Source of the DNA: Amycolatopsis acidicola | Lineage (GTDB): Bacteria; Actinomycetota; Actinomycetes; Mycobacteriales; Pseudonocardiaceae | NCBI RefSeq assembly: GCF_007713735.2 | Contig: NZ_VMNW02000003.1 | Location: 124,001-188,000 of the forward strand | Length of the DNA stretch: 64,000 nt | Reading direction: 5' to 3' | In this document: positions 25,999-34,846 of the stretch, piece after piece | Numbering within the stretch: position 1 is the stretch's first letter | Layout of the letters: every line of letters begins with the position of its first letter | Program-made: the position numbers and the translations under genes | The notes under the pieces: model-generated | What the model saw: only the letters and a program-made list of their open reading frames with translations | What the model was told of the DNA's origin: nothing | The model's database searches: none

Positions 25999-26200
25999 CC
26001 ACGCGCAGCTCCGTATCGCCGACGGTGACGACGTCGCCGCGCTCCAACTGCCGCCCGCGACGGTCCTCGGCTTCTCCATTGACCCGGACGTCTCCGCTCT
26101 CCAGGAGCGACCGCACATCGGAGCCGACGTCGACCACGCCGGCGAGCTTCAGGAACTGGCCGAGCCGGATGGGGGTGGTACTGATCGCAACCTCGCGCAT
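25994..26200 (-). CDS. S4-domain RNA-binding protein (YbcJ/YaaA-like)
   Basis: A 68-residue stand-alone S4 domain. The pattern PIRLGQFLKLAGVVDVGSDV, then SGDVRVNGEAEDRRGRQL and GDVVTVGDTELRV, follows the alpha-L RNA-binding fold. Such small proteins bind structured RNA or ribosomal particles. It lies 194 bp upstream of the CBS gene on the same strand, with a probable STAS remnant between them. Confidence 0.85.
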   Translation of the reverse strand: MREVAISTTPIRLGQFLKLAGVVDVGSDVRSLLESGDVRVNGEAEDRRGRQLERGDVVTVGDTELRVA

Positions 26201-26388
26201 CCCCCCATGATCCCCCGGGCCCGGCCTCGGTGCCCGGCGGGCTCCTGCTCGACGGGCCGGGCGCCCCCTTTGTCCCCCACGGGAGCTACTCCAAGTGTCC
26301 GCTCCATGGTGACGACTCCGGCACTCCCGGGTCCCTAGTGTTTCTCGCGGCCGTAAGGGGTTTTCACTTCACAGACCAGGAGTTCATC

Positions 26389-27297
26389 ATGTCCCGCAAG
26401 GCATCCGTGGCGATCGCGCTGTGCTGCACCGTGGTGGGGGTGGCCTTGGCCGGCTGCGACGAGGCCTCCGAGGCGGACCCGGCGCCGTCCACGAGCGCCA
26501 CCGCGGCCACCACATCCGCGGCCACCGCCGAGAGCGCGTTCATCGGAACCAAGAAGATCACCGTCGACGGGCGCGCCGTGAACGTGTCCTGTTCGGGGAC
26601 GCCGGCGGCGGGCCAACCCGTGGTCGTCCTGCTGCACGGCGGCGGCGACGCGCTCGACAAGTTCGCCGGCATCCAGCAGACCCTGAGCGGGAAGAACCGC
26701 GTCTGCTCCTACGACCGCCTCGGCGCGGGCGCCAGCGATCAGCCCGACGGGCCCCAGACCATGGACAGCACCGGAAAAATCCTCACCGGCGTCCTCGACC
26801 AGCTCGCCGGGAACGCTCCCGTCGTACTCGCCGGGCATTCCCTCGGCGGGCTGATCGCCGCGAGGTACGCGCCGGAGCATCAGGACAGGGTCAAGGGCCT
26901 GGTCCTGATGGACGCCACCTCGCCGACGCAAACCGCCGATCTCCAACGGGAAATCCCGGCCTCCGCGACGGGCGACGCGGCCGAGCTCCGCGACCAGACG
27001 CTCGCGATTTTCCGCGGGGAGAGCCCCGAGAAGCTCGTGATCACCGACGGGGACGTCGCGTCCGCCGGGACCATTCCGGTCGAGGTCATCGAGCACGGCA
27101 AGCAGTACCTCGCGGCCGTCCCGCAGTACGGCGAGGGCCTGGAGCAGGCCTGGACCGCGGGGCAGCACAAGTGGCTGGCGCTGTCGAGCCGCAGCCGGTT
27201 GAGCGTCGCCCAGAACAGCGAGCATTACATCTACCTCGACCAGCCGGACATCGCGGTCCAGGCGATCGAGCGCGTCGCCGAAGAAGCTGTCAGCTGA
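26389..27297 (+). CDS. Lipoprotein alpha/beta hydrolase
   Basis: A 302-residue exported hydrolase. The N terminus is a lipoprotein signal (SRKASVAIALCCTVVGVALA) with lipobox LAGC, so it should be anchored outside the membrane. A Ser/Thr/Ala linker (residues about 25-50) leads to the hydrolase fold: VVLLHGGGDALDKF, YDRLGAGASDQP and the nucleophile elbow GHSLGG. His in NSEHYIYLDQP probably completes the triad. ATG 26389 follows CCAGGAG. The substrate is unknown. Its 3' end overlaps the convergent response regulator by eight bases. Confidence 0.87.
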   Translation: MSRKASVAIALCCTVVGVALAGCDEASEADPAPSTSATAATTSAATAESAFIGTKKITVDGRAVNVSCSGTPAAGQPVVVLLHGGGDALDKFAGIQQTLSGKNRVCSYDRLGAGASDQPDGPQTMDSTGKILTGVLDQLAGNAPVVLAGHSLGGLIAARYAPEHQDRVKGLVLMDATSPTQTADLQREIPASATGDAAELRDQTLAIFRGESPEKLVITDGDVASAGTIPVEVIEHGKQYLAAVPQYGEGLEQAWTAGQHKWLALSSRSRLSVAQNSEHYIYLDQPDIAVQAIERVAEEAVS

Positions 27298-27937
27298 CCA
27301 GGCCGTGGCGATAGGCGTAGATCACCGCTTGCACCCGGTCCCGCAGCCGGAGTTTGGTGAGCATCCGGGACACGAACGTCTTCACGGTCTCCGTGCTGAG
27401 CACCAGTTCCTCGGCGATCTCGCGGTTGGACAGCCCGTTCGCGATCAGCCGGAGCACCTCCAGCTCGCGCGAGGTCAGGGGGACCTCGGGAGTGGTTTCG
27501 GCGGGCCGGATGCGGGTGGCGAACTTGCCGACCAGCTCCCGCGTGACGTCGGGGTCGAGCAGGGCCCCGCCTGTCGCCACGGCCCGGATCCCGTGCAGCA
27601 GCTGCGCGGAAGGCGCGTCCTTCAACAGGAATCCGCTCGCACCGGCGCGCAGCGCGCGGTAGACGTACTCGTCGAGGTTGAACGTGGTCACCACCAGCAC
27701 CGTGACGGGCTCGGGCACGTCGGCACCCGCGAGCAGCCGGGTGGCCTCGATCCCGTCGAGCACCGGCATCCGCACGTCCATCACGACGACGTCCGGCCGC
27801 AGGCTCCGCGCGAGCTCCACAGCCGTCCGCCCGTCGCCGCATTCGCCCGTCACCTCGAGATCGGGCTGCGCGTCGATGATGGTCACGAGCCCGGCGCGGA
27901 TCAGCGCCTGATCGTCGCAGACCAGGACGGTCGTCAT
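27290..27937 (-). CDS. NarL/LuxR-family response regulator
   Basis: A 215-residue regulator coupled to the upstream kinase by a four-base overlap. The receiver domain has VLVCDDQALIRAGL and phospho-Asp in DVVVMDVRMPVLDG. The LuxR domain has LTSRELEVLRLIANGLSNRE and ELVLSTETVKTFVSRMLTKL. Targets are unknown; regulators of this class often control adjacent transporters, but none is next to it. It differs clearly from the 16910 regulator, so the two systems are not recent duplicates. Confidence 0.9.
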   Translation of the reverse strand: MTTVLVCDDQALIRAGLVTIIDAQPDLEVTGECGDGRTAVELARSLRPDVVVMDVRMPVLDGIEATRLLAGADVPEPVTVLVVTTFNLDEYVYRALRAGASGFLLKDAPSAQLLHGIRAVATGGALLDPDVTRELVGKFATRIRPAETTPEVPLTSRELEVLRLIANGLSNREIAEELVLSTETVKTFVSRMLTKLRLRDRVQAVIYAYRHGLVS

Positions 27938-29055
27938 GACGCGCTCCCGGCCGGAATCCGCGCCCGCACGGAGAAACCGCCGTCCTCCCGTTTGCCCGCG
28001 CTGAAGTCACCGCCCAGCACTTCGACCCGCTCGTGAAGACCGTCGAGGCCCCGCCCGCTCCCGCCAGACGCCATGACGACGGAACCGGAGTCTTCGGTGT
28101 CGATCTCCACGGTGATCTCCTTTTCGCCGTGGTGCACCTGCACCGACGTGCGGCTGCCGTGGGCGTATTTGAGCGCGTTGGTCAGCGCCTCCTGCACCAC
28201 CCGGTAAGCGACCGGGCCCGCGTTGCCCGCCGGATCCGCGGGAGTGCCCTTTTCCGTGTACTCCACCGGTTGCCCGGCCCTGCGCGTCTGCTCGACAAGC
28301 GTCGAGAACCCGTCGGCGGCCGGCATCCCGTGGTCCGGGCTGAGCACGTCCAGCAGGTGCCGCAGATCGGTGATGGCGCGGCGGCCGGTGTCGGCGACCG
28401 CGGTGAGGTTCTGCTCCAGCCGCTCCGGCGCGGCGGTCAGATAGCGGGCCGCCTCGGCCTGCATGACCATGGCCGTCACGTGGTGGGTGACGACGTCGTG
28501 GAGTTCACGGGCGATGCGGGTGCGTTCGGCTGTCCGGGTTTCCTCGGCGACGCGGCGACGGCGTTCGGCCTCCGCAAGCCGGGTGGCGCGCAGCCCGACG
28601 CCGATACCCCAGACGAGGACCAGCGCGAGGTAGAACATCACGAACTCGACCATCGGCTCGCCCGGGCCGAGCAGAGAGAACGCGATCACCAACGACACGA
28701 GCGCGAGGGAACACAACCCCGCGGTGACGCGCCGTCGCCGTTCCAGGAGCAGGCTCACGTTCAGCAGCGCGATGGGCAGCGCCGTGCCGGCGAACGAGTG
28801 GTAGCCGCGCAGCTGGTCGAGGGCGAAACCCAGCGCCACCAGGGCGAAACAGGCGACCGGCCAACGCCGGCACACGAGCAGCGGCGCGCATTGCAGCGCG
28901 ATCGCCACGATGGCCAACGCGTCGTACGGGCGCGCGGGCATGCCGCCGACCTGGGTGCCGTGACCGTGCAACGACGGCACGAGTGACCCGGCGAAGAGCA
29001 GCACACCAAGGAGGGGGAGCAGGACCGGACCGCCGAACCGCCGCAGGGTGAGCAC
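27934..29055 (-). CDS. Membrane sensor histidine kinase, HisKA_3 type
   Basis: A 373-residue kinase with four to five N-terminal membrane segments (residues about 8-155, including GGPVLLPLLGVLLFAGSLV). The dimerisation box is RTRIARELHDVVTHHVTAM with the phosphoacceptor His. The ATPase domain has VVQEALTNALKYAHG and a short G box, GGSGRGLDGLHERVEVLGG. This is the common actinobacterial DesK-like layout, sensing membrane or envelope signals. It is co-transcribed with the response regulator. Confidence 0.9.
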   Translation of the reverse strand: MLTLRRFGGPVLLPLLGVLLFAGSLVPSLHGHGTQVGGMPARPYDALAIVAIALQCAPLLVCRRWPVACFALVALGFALDQLRGYHSFAGTALPIALLNVSLLLERRRRVTAGLCSLALVSLVIAFSLLGPGEPMVEFVMFYLALVLVWGIGVGLRATRLAEAERRRRVAEETRTAERTRIARELHDVVTHHVTAMVMQAEAARYLTAAPERLEQNLTAVADTGRRAITDLRHLLDVLSPDHGMPAADGFSTLVEQTRRAGQPVEYTEKGTPADPAGNAGPVAYRVVQEALTNALKYAHGSRTSVQVHHGEKEITVEIDTEDSGSVVMASGGSGRGLDGLHERVEVLGGDFSAGKREDGGFSVRARIPAGSAS

Positions 29056-29123
29056 GGCAGAAATTTACTGCAGAACGGAAAAACGAGTGCACGGAACACC
29101 AGAACAGGGCGAACCGGGTGCGC

Positions 29124-30365
29124 TCAGCCCAGCGGGCTCCTTGGCAGCACGCGGTCCGCGATGATCTTCTGCTGGATCTGGCTGGTGCCCTCGAAAACGG
29201 TGGTCAGGCGGGCGTCACGCCAGTAGCGCTCGACGCGGCGTTCGGTGGTGTAGCCGTTGCCGCCGTGCAGTTGCATCGCCTGGCCGGTCACCTCCACGGC
29301 CATCTCGGTGGCGAGGAGCTTGACCATCGCGGCTTCCCGCTCACACGGCTGCCCCAGGTCGACGAGGTAGGCGACCTGCCGGTAGAACGCCCTCGCCTGC
29401 TCGACGCGGGCGATCATCTCGGCCAGCATGAACCGCAGCGCCTGGAAATCGCCGATGGGGCGGTCGAACTGGTGGCGCTCCTGCAGGTACTGGACGCACT
29501 CCTCGACAGCGGCGCGGGCGAGGCCGACGGCGCGGGCCGCGGTGTGCACGCGCGCGACGTTGAGGCCCTGCTCGATCGCGCGGAAAGCGTTGGCCTCCTT
29601 GCCTTTTCCGCCCGCGCGGGGCCTGCCGAGGTCGTGCACGCGGTTGGCCGCGGGCACCCGCAGCCCGCTGAACTCGAGGTTCCACGTCAGGAACCCGTGG
29701 TAGCCGATCTTGTCGATCGGGGTGCCGGAAAGACCTTCGGGGAAACCGCCGCGCTCCTTCTCGATGACGAAGGTGGCCATGCCCGCCGACCGGCGCTCGC
29801 CGGGTTCGGGATCGCGGACCCGGCACAGCAGCTGGATGAAGTCGGCTGCTTTCGCGTTGCCACACCAGCGTTTCCGGCCGGTGATCACGTAGTCGTCCCC
29901 GTCGGGGACCGCGCGGGTGCTCACGCCTGCCAGGTCCGAACCGGCGTCCGGCTCGGACAGCGCGGCCGCGCCGATCCACTCGCCGCGGGCGCTCTTTTCC
30001 AGCAGCCGCACCCGTTTCTCGTCATCGTCGAAACCGGTGCCCATGCCCTGGGCGCGGGCGATGATGCTCGCGACGCTCATCCAGCCGCGCGCCAGCTCCT
30101 CCGCGATCATGCAGTATTCGAAGACGCCGAGCCCCATGCCGCCGCACTCCGCGGGCACCATGATCCCGAAATAGCCCTGCTTTCCCATTTTCTCCAGCAG
30201 CGAGCGGGGAATCTCCGCCTTGTGCTTGTCGAGCTCGTCCGCGACCGGGACGACCTCCTCGTCGGTGAACCGGCGCGCCTCGGCCTGGAGTTCGGCCCTG
30301 GCGCCGGTGTCGTACGGCGGGGTCAGCACGGGGACGGGCGCGGACAGGACCTCGGGCGACGGCAT
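29124..30365 (-). CDS. Acyl-CoA dehydrogenase
   Basis: An FAD enzyme that desaturates an acyl-CoA. The 413 residues cover all three ACAD domains: the N-terminal helical part with YFGIMVPAECGGMGLG, the flavin site GAAALSEPDAGSDLAGVS, and the C-terminal helices with LHGGNGYTTERRVERYWRD and FEGTSQIQQ. The ATG at 30365 follows GAAGGAG. It lies beside an IclR gene and across from an acyl-CoA hydratase, transferase and lyase cluster. A methylsuccinyl-CoA- or similar branched-acyl-CoA-oxidising role is a hypothesis. Confidence 0.9.
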   Translation of the reverse strand: MPSPEVLSAPVPVLTPPYDTGARAELQAEARRFTDEEVVPVADELDKHKAEIPRSLLEKMGKQGYFGIMVPAECGGMGLGVFEYCMIAEELARGWMSVASIIARAQGMGTGFDDDEKRVRLLEKSARGEWIGAAALSEPDAGSDLAGVSTRAVPDGDDYVITGRKRWCGNAKAADFIQLLCRVRDPEPGERRSAGMATFVIEKERGGFPEGLSGTPIDKIGYHGFLTWNLEFSGLRVPAANRVHDLGRPRAGGKGKEANAFRAIEQGLNVARVHTAARAVGLARAAVEECVQYLQERHQFDRPIGDFQALRFMLAEMIARVEQARAFYRQVAYLVDLGQPCEREAAMVKLLATEMAVEVTGQAMQLHGGNGYTTERRVERYWRDARLTTVFEGTSQIQQKIIADRVLPRSPLG

Positions 30366-30394
30366 CGGCAACTCCTTCGTTTATGCCGTATTGC

Positions 30395-30412
30395 GGGATG
30401 GCGTCCCACATC
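30395..30412. promoter_or_regulatory. Candidate IclR site before acyl-CoA dehydrogenase
   Basis: GGGATGGCGTCCCACATC lies 30 bp upstream of the dehydrogenase start. It shares GGGATG, the central T and CCACAT in register with 31296-31312 near the prpD operator. It also holds its own dyads, GGGA/TCCC and GATG/CATC. Confidence 0.5.
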
Positions 30413-30457
30413 GGTCCGCCGACTATCGCCCCGGGTGCACGGTGCCGTCAAGCCCGG

Positions 30458-31201
30458 TCAGTCGCGGAGGTTGGCGCTCGCCTCGGCCGCCGCCTTCGTC
30501 ACCAGCGCGCCCCAGTGCGGGACCTGCCGGTGGTCGAACCGGATGTCGGGCATGGAGATCGCGATCCCGGCGACCGGCCTGCGGCCGGGGCCGAGCACCG
30601 CGGCGCCGATCGCGCAGACGTTGGCCCGGTTCTCGCCGATGTTCACCGCGTAGCCGACCTCCCGGATCTCGCGGATGCTGGCGCGCAGGCGGTCCGGGTC
30701 GGTGATCGTGTTCTCGGTGATCTTCTCCAGGCCGCGGGCGATCACGCGCTCGACGTCCTGGTCACGCATCGCGGCCAGCAGGCTGCGGCCGATCGCCGTG
30801 ATGTGCAGCGGGCCGGCGCTGCCGAGCCGGTTGTAGGTGCGCACGGGCTGGTCGCAGTCGACGCGGTCGATCAGCACGATGCGCTCCCTGCCGTCGAGCA
30901 CCGACAGGTGGATCGTCTCCTGCGTCGCGTCGCGCAGCGCGGTCATCGGCTCGGCCGCGGCTTCGCGGATGCCGATCTCGCCCATCGCGCGGCGGCCGAC
31001 GATCAGCGCCTGCCCGGTCAGCGTCCAGCGGTTGTGGTCCTCCTCGGTCGGCCGGGTCCAGCCGGCTTCGGCGAGGGTGACGAGGATCCGCTGCACCGTG
31101 GACGTGGGCAGGTCGAGCATCCGCGACAGCGCCGCGACCCCGATGGGCTGGTGCTCGGACACCGCCTCCAGCACTCGCAGGCTGCGCAGCACGCTCTGCA
31201 T
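30458..31201 (-). CDS. IclR-family transcriptional regulator
   Basis: A 247-residue IclR protein. The winged helix is at residues 1-65 (VLRSLRVLEAVSEHQPIG, LDLPTSTVQRILVTL). The effector domain contains ITAIGRSLLAAM and CAIGAAVLGPGRRPVAGIAI. ATG 31201 follows GGAAGGAG; the frame opens further upstream but lacks a site there. It sits between the acyl-CoA dehydrogenase and the divergent prpD operon, so it probably controls both. Similar sequence motifs before each support this. The effector may be a pathway acid or CoA ester. Confidence 0.92.
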   Translation of the reverse strand: MQSVLRSLRVLEAVSEHQPIGVAALSRMLDLPTSTVQRILVTLAEAGWTRPTEEDHNRWTLTGQALIVGRRAMGEIGIREAAAEPMTALRDATQETIHLSVLDGRERIVLIDRVDCDQPVRTYNRLGSAGPLHITAIGRSLLAAMRDQDVERVIARGLEKITENTITDPDRLRASIREIREVGYAVNIGENRANVCAIGAAVLGPGRRPVAGIAISMPDIRFDHRQVPHWGALVTKAAAEASANLRD

Positions 31202-31246
31202 CCGCTCGCTCCTTCCGCCGGATTCCCAGTATCGGCCGACCGGCCA

Positions 31247-31276
31247 TTGACAGACGCGTGGCCCCGAGCTCATGCT
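31247..31276 (+). promoter_or_regulatory. Possible promoter of the prpD operon
   Basis: TTGACA at 31247-31252 and CATGCT at 31271-31276 are separated by 18 bp, giving a plausible -35/-10 pair. The perfect palindrome at 31299-31315 would then lie near +20, which fits repression by blocking transcription. Confidence 0.4.
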
Positions 31277-31298
31277 GGCCGCATCAATTCGGGATGCC

Positions 31299-31315
31299 AT
31301 GCCACATAGTGGCAT
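31299..31315. promoter_or_regulatory. Palindromic operator of the prpD operon
   Basis: ATGCCAC-ATA-GTGGCAT is a perfect inverted repeat with 7-bp arms, in the 151-bp gap between iclR and prpD. IclR proteins bind short palindromes of this size, so IclR binding is the simplest reading. Confidence 0.7.
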
Positions 31316-31352
31316 ACGCCCGGAGTCCCCACCCAACGGAGGGTGCCGAGTC

Positions 31353-32711
31353 ATGACCGAGTCCACCCTGGAGCTCTCGCCCACCGCGTCCTTCGCCGCG
31401 ACGCTCAGCGCGTTGCGCGCCGAGGATCTGCCAGCGCCGGTGCGCACGCTGGCGAAGCAGTGCCTGCTCGACGTCCTGGGCACGACACTCGCCGGAGCCG
31501 GTGAGCCCGCCGCCGTGCTGGCGCGGGATTTCCTGGTCAGCGAAACGACTTCCGGCCCGTGCACGGTCGTCGGCACCGGGATGTCGCTGCCCGCTTCGGC
31601 CGCTGCGCTGGCCAACGGCACCGCCGGGCACGCGCTCGACTTCGACGACGTGATCAGCACCGTCGGCCACCCTTCGGTCGCGGTGGCGCCCGCCGCGCTG
31701 GCTGTCGCCGAGCGGATCGGCGCTTCCGGGGCCGCCTTGCTGACGGCCTTCGCCGCCGGAGTCGAAACCCAGGCGCGGCTGGCCGAGGTGGTCGGTCCCG
31801 CGCACTACGCGCGTGGTTTCCACACCACCGCGACGCTCGGGTCGTTCGGCGCCGCCGCGGCGGCCGCGAACCTGCTCGGCCTGGACGCCGAGCGGACCAA
31901 CGCGGCGCTGGCCATCGCCGGGACGCAGGCCGCGGGGTTGAAGGCCGTGTTCGGCACCATGAGCAAACCGCTGCACGCGGGCCGGGCCGCGGCCAACGGC
32001 GTGGTGGCCGCGGAACTCGCCGCTCGGGGTTTCACCAGCGCCGATGACATCCTCGGCGACGCACAGGGCTTCGCCGTCGCGGAATCCGGTGCCTTCGACC
32101 ACGAGGTGTTGACTGCCGGGCTCGGTTCCCCGTGGCGGCTGCGTGACGTGCGGTTCAAGGTCCACGCCGCCTGTTTCCTGACCCACGCGGCCATCAACGC
32201 GATCATCGCGCTGTCCACCGAACACGATTTCGCGGCCCGAGCGGTCGAGCGCATCACCGTGTCCGTGCCGCCGGGGCATCTGAACGTCTGCGCGATCCCC
32301 GAACCGGCGACCGGCCTGGAGGGAAAGTTCAGCCTGCGGGTCACCGCGGCGCTGGTGCTCCTGCATCACCGGGCGACTCCGGACCTGTTCACCGACGGCA
32401 CCGTCACCGCGGCCGGCACGGTGGCCTTGCGCGACAAGGTCACCGTGGTTCCGGACCCGAGCCTCGACGGTCCTGTCGCGACAGTCCACATCGAACTCCG
32501 TGACGGCCGTGAGTTCGAGGCGTTCCGCGACATGGACGCCCCGGCCTGGCACGAGGACCCGGCCGAACAACAACCGGGGCTGCTGGCCAAGTTCCACGGT
32601 CTCGCCGACCCGGTCCTCGGCGTCGCCAAGGCCACCCGCCTCGCCGACACGCTCGCCGCCGCCGAAGAACTGCCCGACGTGCGGCCGCTGTGCCGGCTTT
32701 TCCGCCCGTGA
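31353..32711 (+). CDS. MmgE/PrpD-family protein
   Basis: The family includes 2-methylcitrate dehydratase and cis-aconitate decarboxylase (itaconate-forming). The 452 residues are full length. Family patterns are QCLLDVLGTTLAGAGEPAA, NGTAGHALDFDDV, HPSVAVAPAALAVAE and KPLHAGRAAANGVVAAELA. ATG 31353 has CGGAGGG nine bases upstream. It is the first gene of a tight operon with two MaoC proteins, a CoA transferase, a lyase and a permease. Action on a tricarboxylate or C5 dicarboxylate is inferred; sequence alone does not separate dehydratase from decarboxylase. Confidence 0.9.
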   Translation: MTESTLELSPTASFAATLSALRAEDLPAPVRTLAKQCLLDVLGTTLAGAGEPAAVLARDFLVSETTSGPCTVVGTGMSLPASAAALANGTAGHALDFDDVISTVGHPSVAVAPAALAVAERIGASGAALLTAFAAGVETQARLAEVVGPAHYARGFHTTATLGSFGAAAAAANLLGLDAERTNAALAIAGTQAAGLKAVFGTMSKPLHAGRAAANGVVAAELAARGFTSADDILGDAQGFAVAESGAFDHEVLTAGLGSPWRLRDVRFKVHAACFLTHAAINAIIALSTEHDFAARAVERITVSVPPGHLNVCAIPEPATGLEGKFSLRVTAALVLLHHRATPDLFTDGTVTAAGTVALRDKVTVVPDPSLDGPVATVHIELRDGREFEAFRDMDAPAWHEDPAEQQPGLLAKFHGLADPVLGVAKATRLADTLAAAEELPDVRPLCRLFRP

Positions 32712-32728
32712 ACGAAAGGAACCACCCC

Positions 32729-33232
32729 GTGCCCGAGAGTTTCGCCGCGATCAGGGAACGAGCCCGGCTGCTGCCCAAAGGCCGGTCGTTCGAGGACTTC
32801 GCACCCGGCCAGACGTTCGACCACCACTGGGGTCGGACCGTGACCGAGTCCGACAGCGTCCGGTTCTCGACGCTGACGTTGAGCTACAACCCCGTCTACT
32901 TCAACGTCGAGACCGCCAGGGCACAGGGGCACGACCGGCTCGTGGCGCATCCGAACCTGGTGTTCCTGACCGTTTTCGGGCTCAGCGTAGAGGATCTGAG
33001 CGAGAACGGCGGCCCCTTCCTCGGCGTCGAGGAGCTGACATTCCACCGGCCCGTCCTGGTCGGCGAGACCCTCAGCGCCCGCAGCCGCGTGCGCGACACG
33101 CGCACGTCGAGCAGCCGCCCCGGGATGGGAATCGTCAGCTGGCACACCGAAGGGCTGGCCGGCGGCGAGGTCGTCATCGACTTCATCCGGACCAACTTCG
33201 TCCGCACCGCCGACGCGCCCAGCGTGCTCTGA
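32729..33232 (+). CDS. MaoC-like hot-dog dehydratase (first of a pair)
   Basis: A 167-residue hot-dog protein. It shows SFEDFAPGQTFDHHWGRTVT, then NPVYFNVETARAQGHDRLVA and VEELTFHRPVLVGETLSARS, as in mesaconyl-CoA or beta-methylmalyl-CoA hydratases. Where active MaoC proteins carry the catalytic D-x4-H motif, it has NPVYFN, so the Asp and His are altered and it may be a structural partner. GTG 32729 follows GAAAGGA; an alternative GTG at 32708 overlaps the prpD stop. The next gene is a second, shorter MaoC. Confidence 0.85.
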   Translation: MPESFAAIRERARLLPKGRSFEDFAPGQTFDHHWGRTVTESDSVRFSTLTLSYNPVYFNVETARAQGHDRLVAHPNLVFLTVFGLSVEDLSENGGPFLGVEELTFHRPVLVGETLSARSRVRDTRTSSSRPGMGIVSWHTEGLAGGEVVIDFIRTNFVRTADAPSVL

Positions 33233-33245
33233 AAGGGAAAACCCC

Positions 33246-33671
33246 ATGCACTACGAGGAATTCACCGTGGGCGACGTCTACCGCCACGCCCGCGGCAAGA
33301 CCGTCACCGAAATGGACGGCGTCGGGATCGCGAACATGGTGATGAACACCGCGCAGGCCCATTTCAACGCCCACGCCCGCCAGGGCAGTGCCTTCCCGCA
33401 CGTGCTCGTGTTCGGCGGCGTCACCATTTCGATGGTCATCGGACTGACCACACAGGACACCGCGGAGCACGCCCTCGCCGAGCTGGGCCTGGACAAGATC
33501 CGGCTCAAGGCACCGGTCACCCACGGCGACACCCTCTACGCCTACACCGAAGTACTGTCCAAAGAGGATGGTGTGGTCACGTTCAAGCACTGGGGTGTGA
33601 ACCAGGACGACGTGGTCGTCTTCGAGGGCGAACGCCGGGTGCTGATGCGGCGCCTGGCCGGTGCGCGATGA
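33246..33671 (+). CDS. MaoC-like hot-dog dehydratase (second of a pair)
   Basis: A 141-residue MaoC-type hydratase 13 bp after the first. Visible are YEEFTVGDVYRHARGKTVTE, AQAHFNAHARQGSAFPHVLV at the hydratase-motif position, and IRLKAPVTHGDTLYAYTEV. Pairing of two MaoC subunits is known for some heteromeric acyl-CoA hydratases. Hydration of mesaconyl- or itaconyl-CoA would fit the pathway proposed here. The downstream CoA-transferase starts inside its stop codon (ATGA). Confidence 0.87.
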   Translation: MHYEEFTVGDVYRHARGKTVTEMDGVGIANMVMNTAQAHFNAHARQGSAFPHVLVFGGVTISMVIGLTTQDTAEHALAELGLDKIRLKAPVTHGDTLYAYTEVLSKEDGVVTFKHWGVNQDDVVVFEGERRVLMRRLAGAR

Positions 33672-34828
33672 CCGGGCCACTGGCCGGGCTGGTCGTCGTC
33701 GACCTGACCCGCGCGCTGGCGGGCCCCTACTGCACGATGCTGCTCGCGGACCTCGGCGCGGACGTGATCAAGGTCGAACCGCCCGCCGGTGATCCGTCCC
33801 GGGTCAACGGCCCCTTCCCCGAGGATGCCGCGGAGCACCCGTACGGCGGCTACTTCCAGAGCGTCAACCGCAACAAGCGCAGCGTCGTAGCCGATTTCCG
33901 GTCCCCGGAAGGAATCGCCGCCGTCCGCGAGCTGGCGCGCACCGCGGACGTGCTCGTGGAGAACTTCCGGGCCGGGGTGATGGACCGGATGGGCCTGTCC
34001 TACGAAACCCTCAGCGCGGACAACCCGCGTCTGGTCTACGGCGCGCTGCGCGGTTTCGGCGACCCCCGGACCGGGGAAAGTCCTTACGCCGCAAGGCCCG
34101 CGTTCGACGTGGTCGCGCAGGCGATGGGCGGGATCATGGGGATCACCGGGCCACCCGGCACGCCCACCAAGATCGGCCCCGGGGTCGGCGACATCTTCCC
34201 CGCCACCCTGCTGTCGGTGGGCATCCTCGCCGCCGTCACCGAACGGCAGCGCACCGGGCGCGGCCGGTTCGTCGACGTGGCGATGTACGACGCGATCGTC
34301 TCGTTGTGCGAGCGGATGATCTACCAGTACTCCTACACCGGCAAGGTCGCCGTGGGCGAGGGCAACGACCATCCGCTGCTGTGCCCGTTCGGGCTCTACC
34401 GCACCGCCGACGGCTGGGTCACCATTGCCGCCCCGCGCGACCACCAATGGCAGAAACTGTGCGCGGCACTGGGAAAACCCGAGCTCGGCACCGAGGAACG
34501 CTTCGCCACCAACAACGCCAGGGTCCGGGTCCGCGACGAGGTCCGCGCGGTGATCGAGGACTGGACCACCCGCCGCACGATGTCCGAAGTGGTCGAAGCG
34601 ATCGCCGGTGACGTGCCCTGCGGGCCGGTCAACACCGCCGAAACCATCTACGCCGACCCGCACGCGCGGGTCCGCCGGATGCTGGTCGAACTCGAACAGC
34701 CGGGCAGCGCCCGCACGGTGACCGTGGCCGGGCAGCCCATCAAGTTCTCCGGTGCCCCTGCACCGGATTTCCGCCGCGCGCCACTGCTCGGCGAACACGA
34801 CGCCGACGTGCTCGGCGTCCGGCGATAA
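33668..34828 (+). CDS. CaiB/BaiF (family III) CoA-transferase
   Basis: Moves CoA between acids through an aspartyl-CoA intermediate. The 386 residues fit family III. It starts GLVVVDLTRALAGPYCTMLL and contains ADLGADVIKVEPPAGDPSR, NRNKRSVVADFRSPEG and ENFRAGVMDRMGL. The catalytic Asp is expected in ARPAFDVVAQAMGGIMGITG. It overlaps the MaoC gene by four bases. In this setting it would activate a dicarboxylate (itaconate, mesaconate or citramalate) with CoA from succinyl- or acetyl-CoA. Confidence 0.93.
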   Translation: MTGPLAGLVVVDLTRALAGPYCTMLLADLGADVIKVEPPAGDPSRVNGPFPEDAAEHPYGGYFQSVNRNKRSVVADFRSPEGIAAVRELARTADVLVENFRAGVMDRMGLSYETLSADNPRLVYGALRGFGDPRTGESPYAARPAFDVVAQAMGGIMGITGPPGTPTKIGPGVGDIFPATLLSVGILAAVTERQRTGRGRFVDVAMYDAIVSLCERMIYQYSYTGKVAVGEGNDHPLLCPFGLYRTADGWVTIAAPRDHQWQKLCAALGKPELGTEERFATNNARVRVRDEVRAVIEDWTTRRTMSEVVEAIAGDVPCGPVNTAETIYADPHARVRRMLVELEQPGSARTVTVAGQPIKFSGAPAPDFRRAPLLGEHDADVLGVRR

Positions 34829-34846
34829 CCCCCCGGAAGGAACTCC

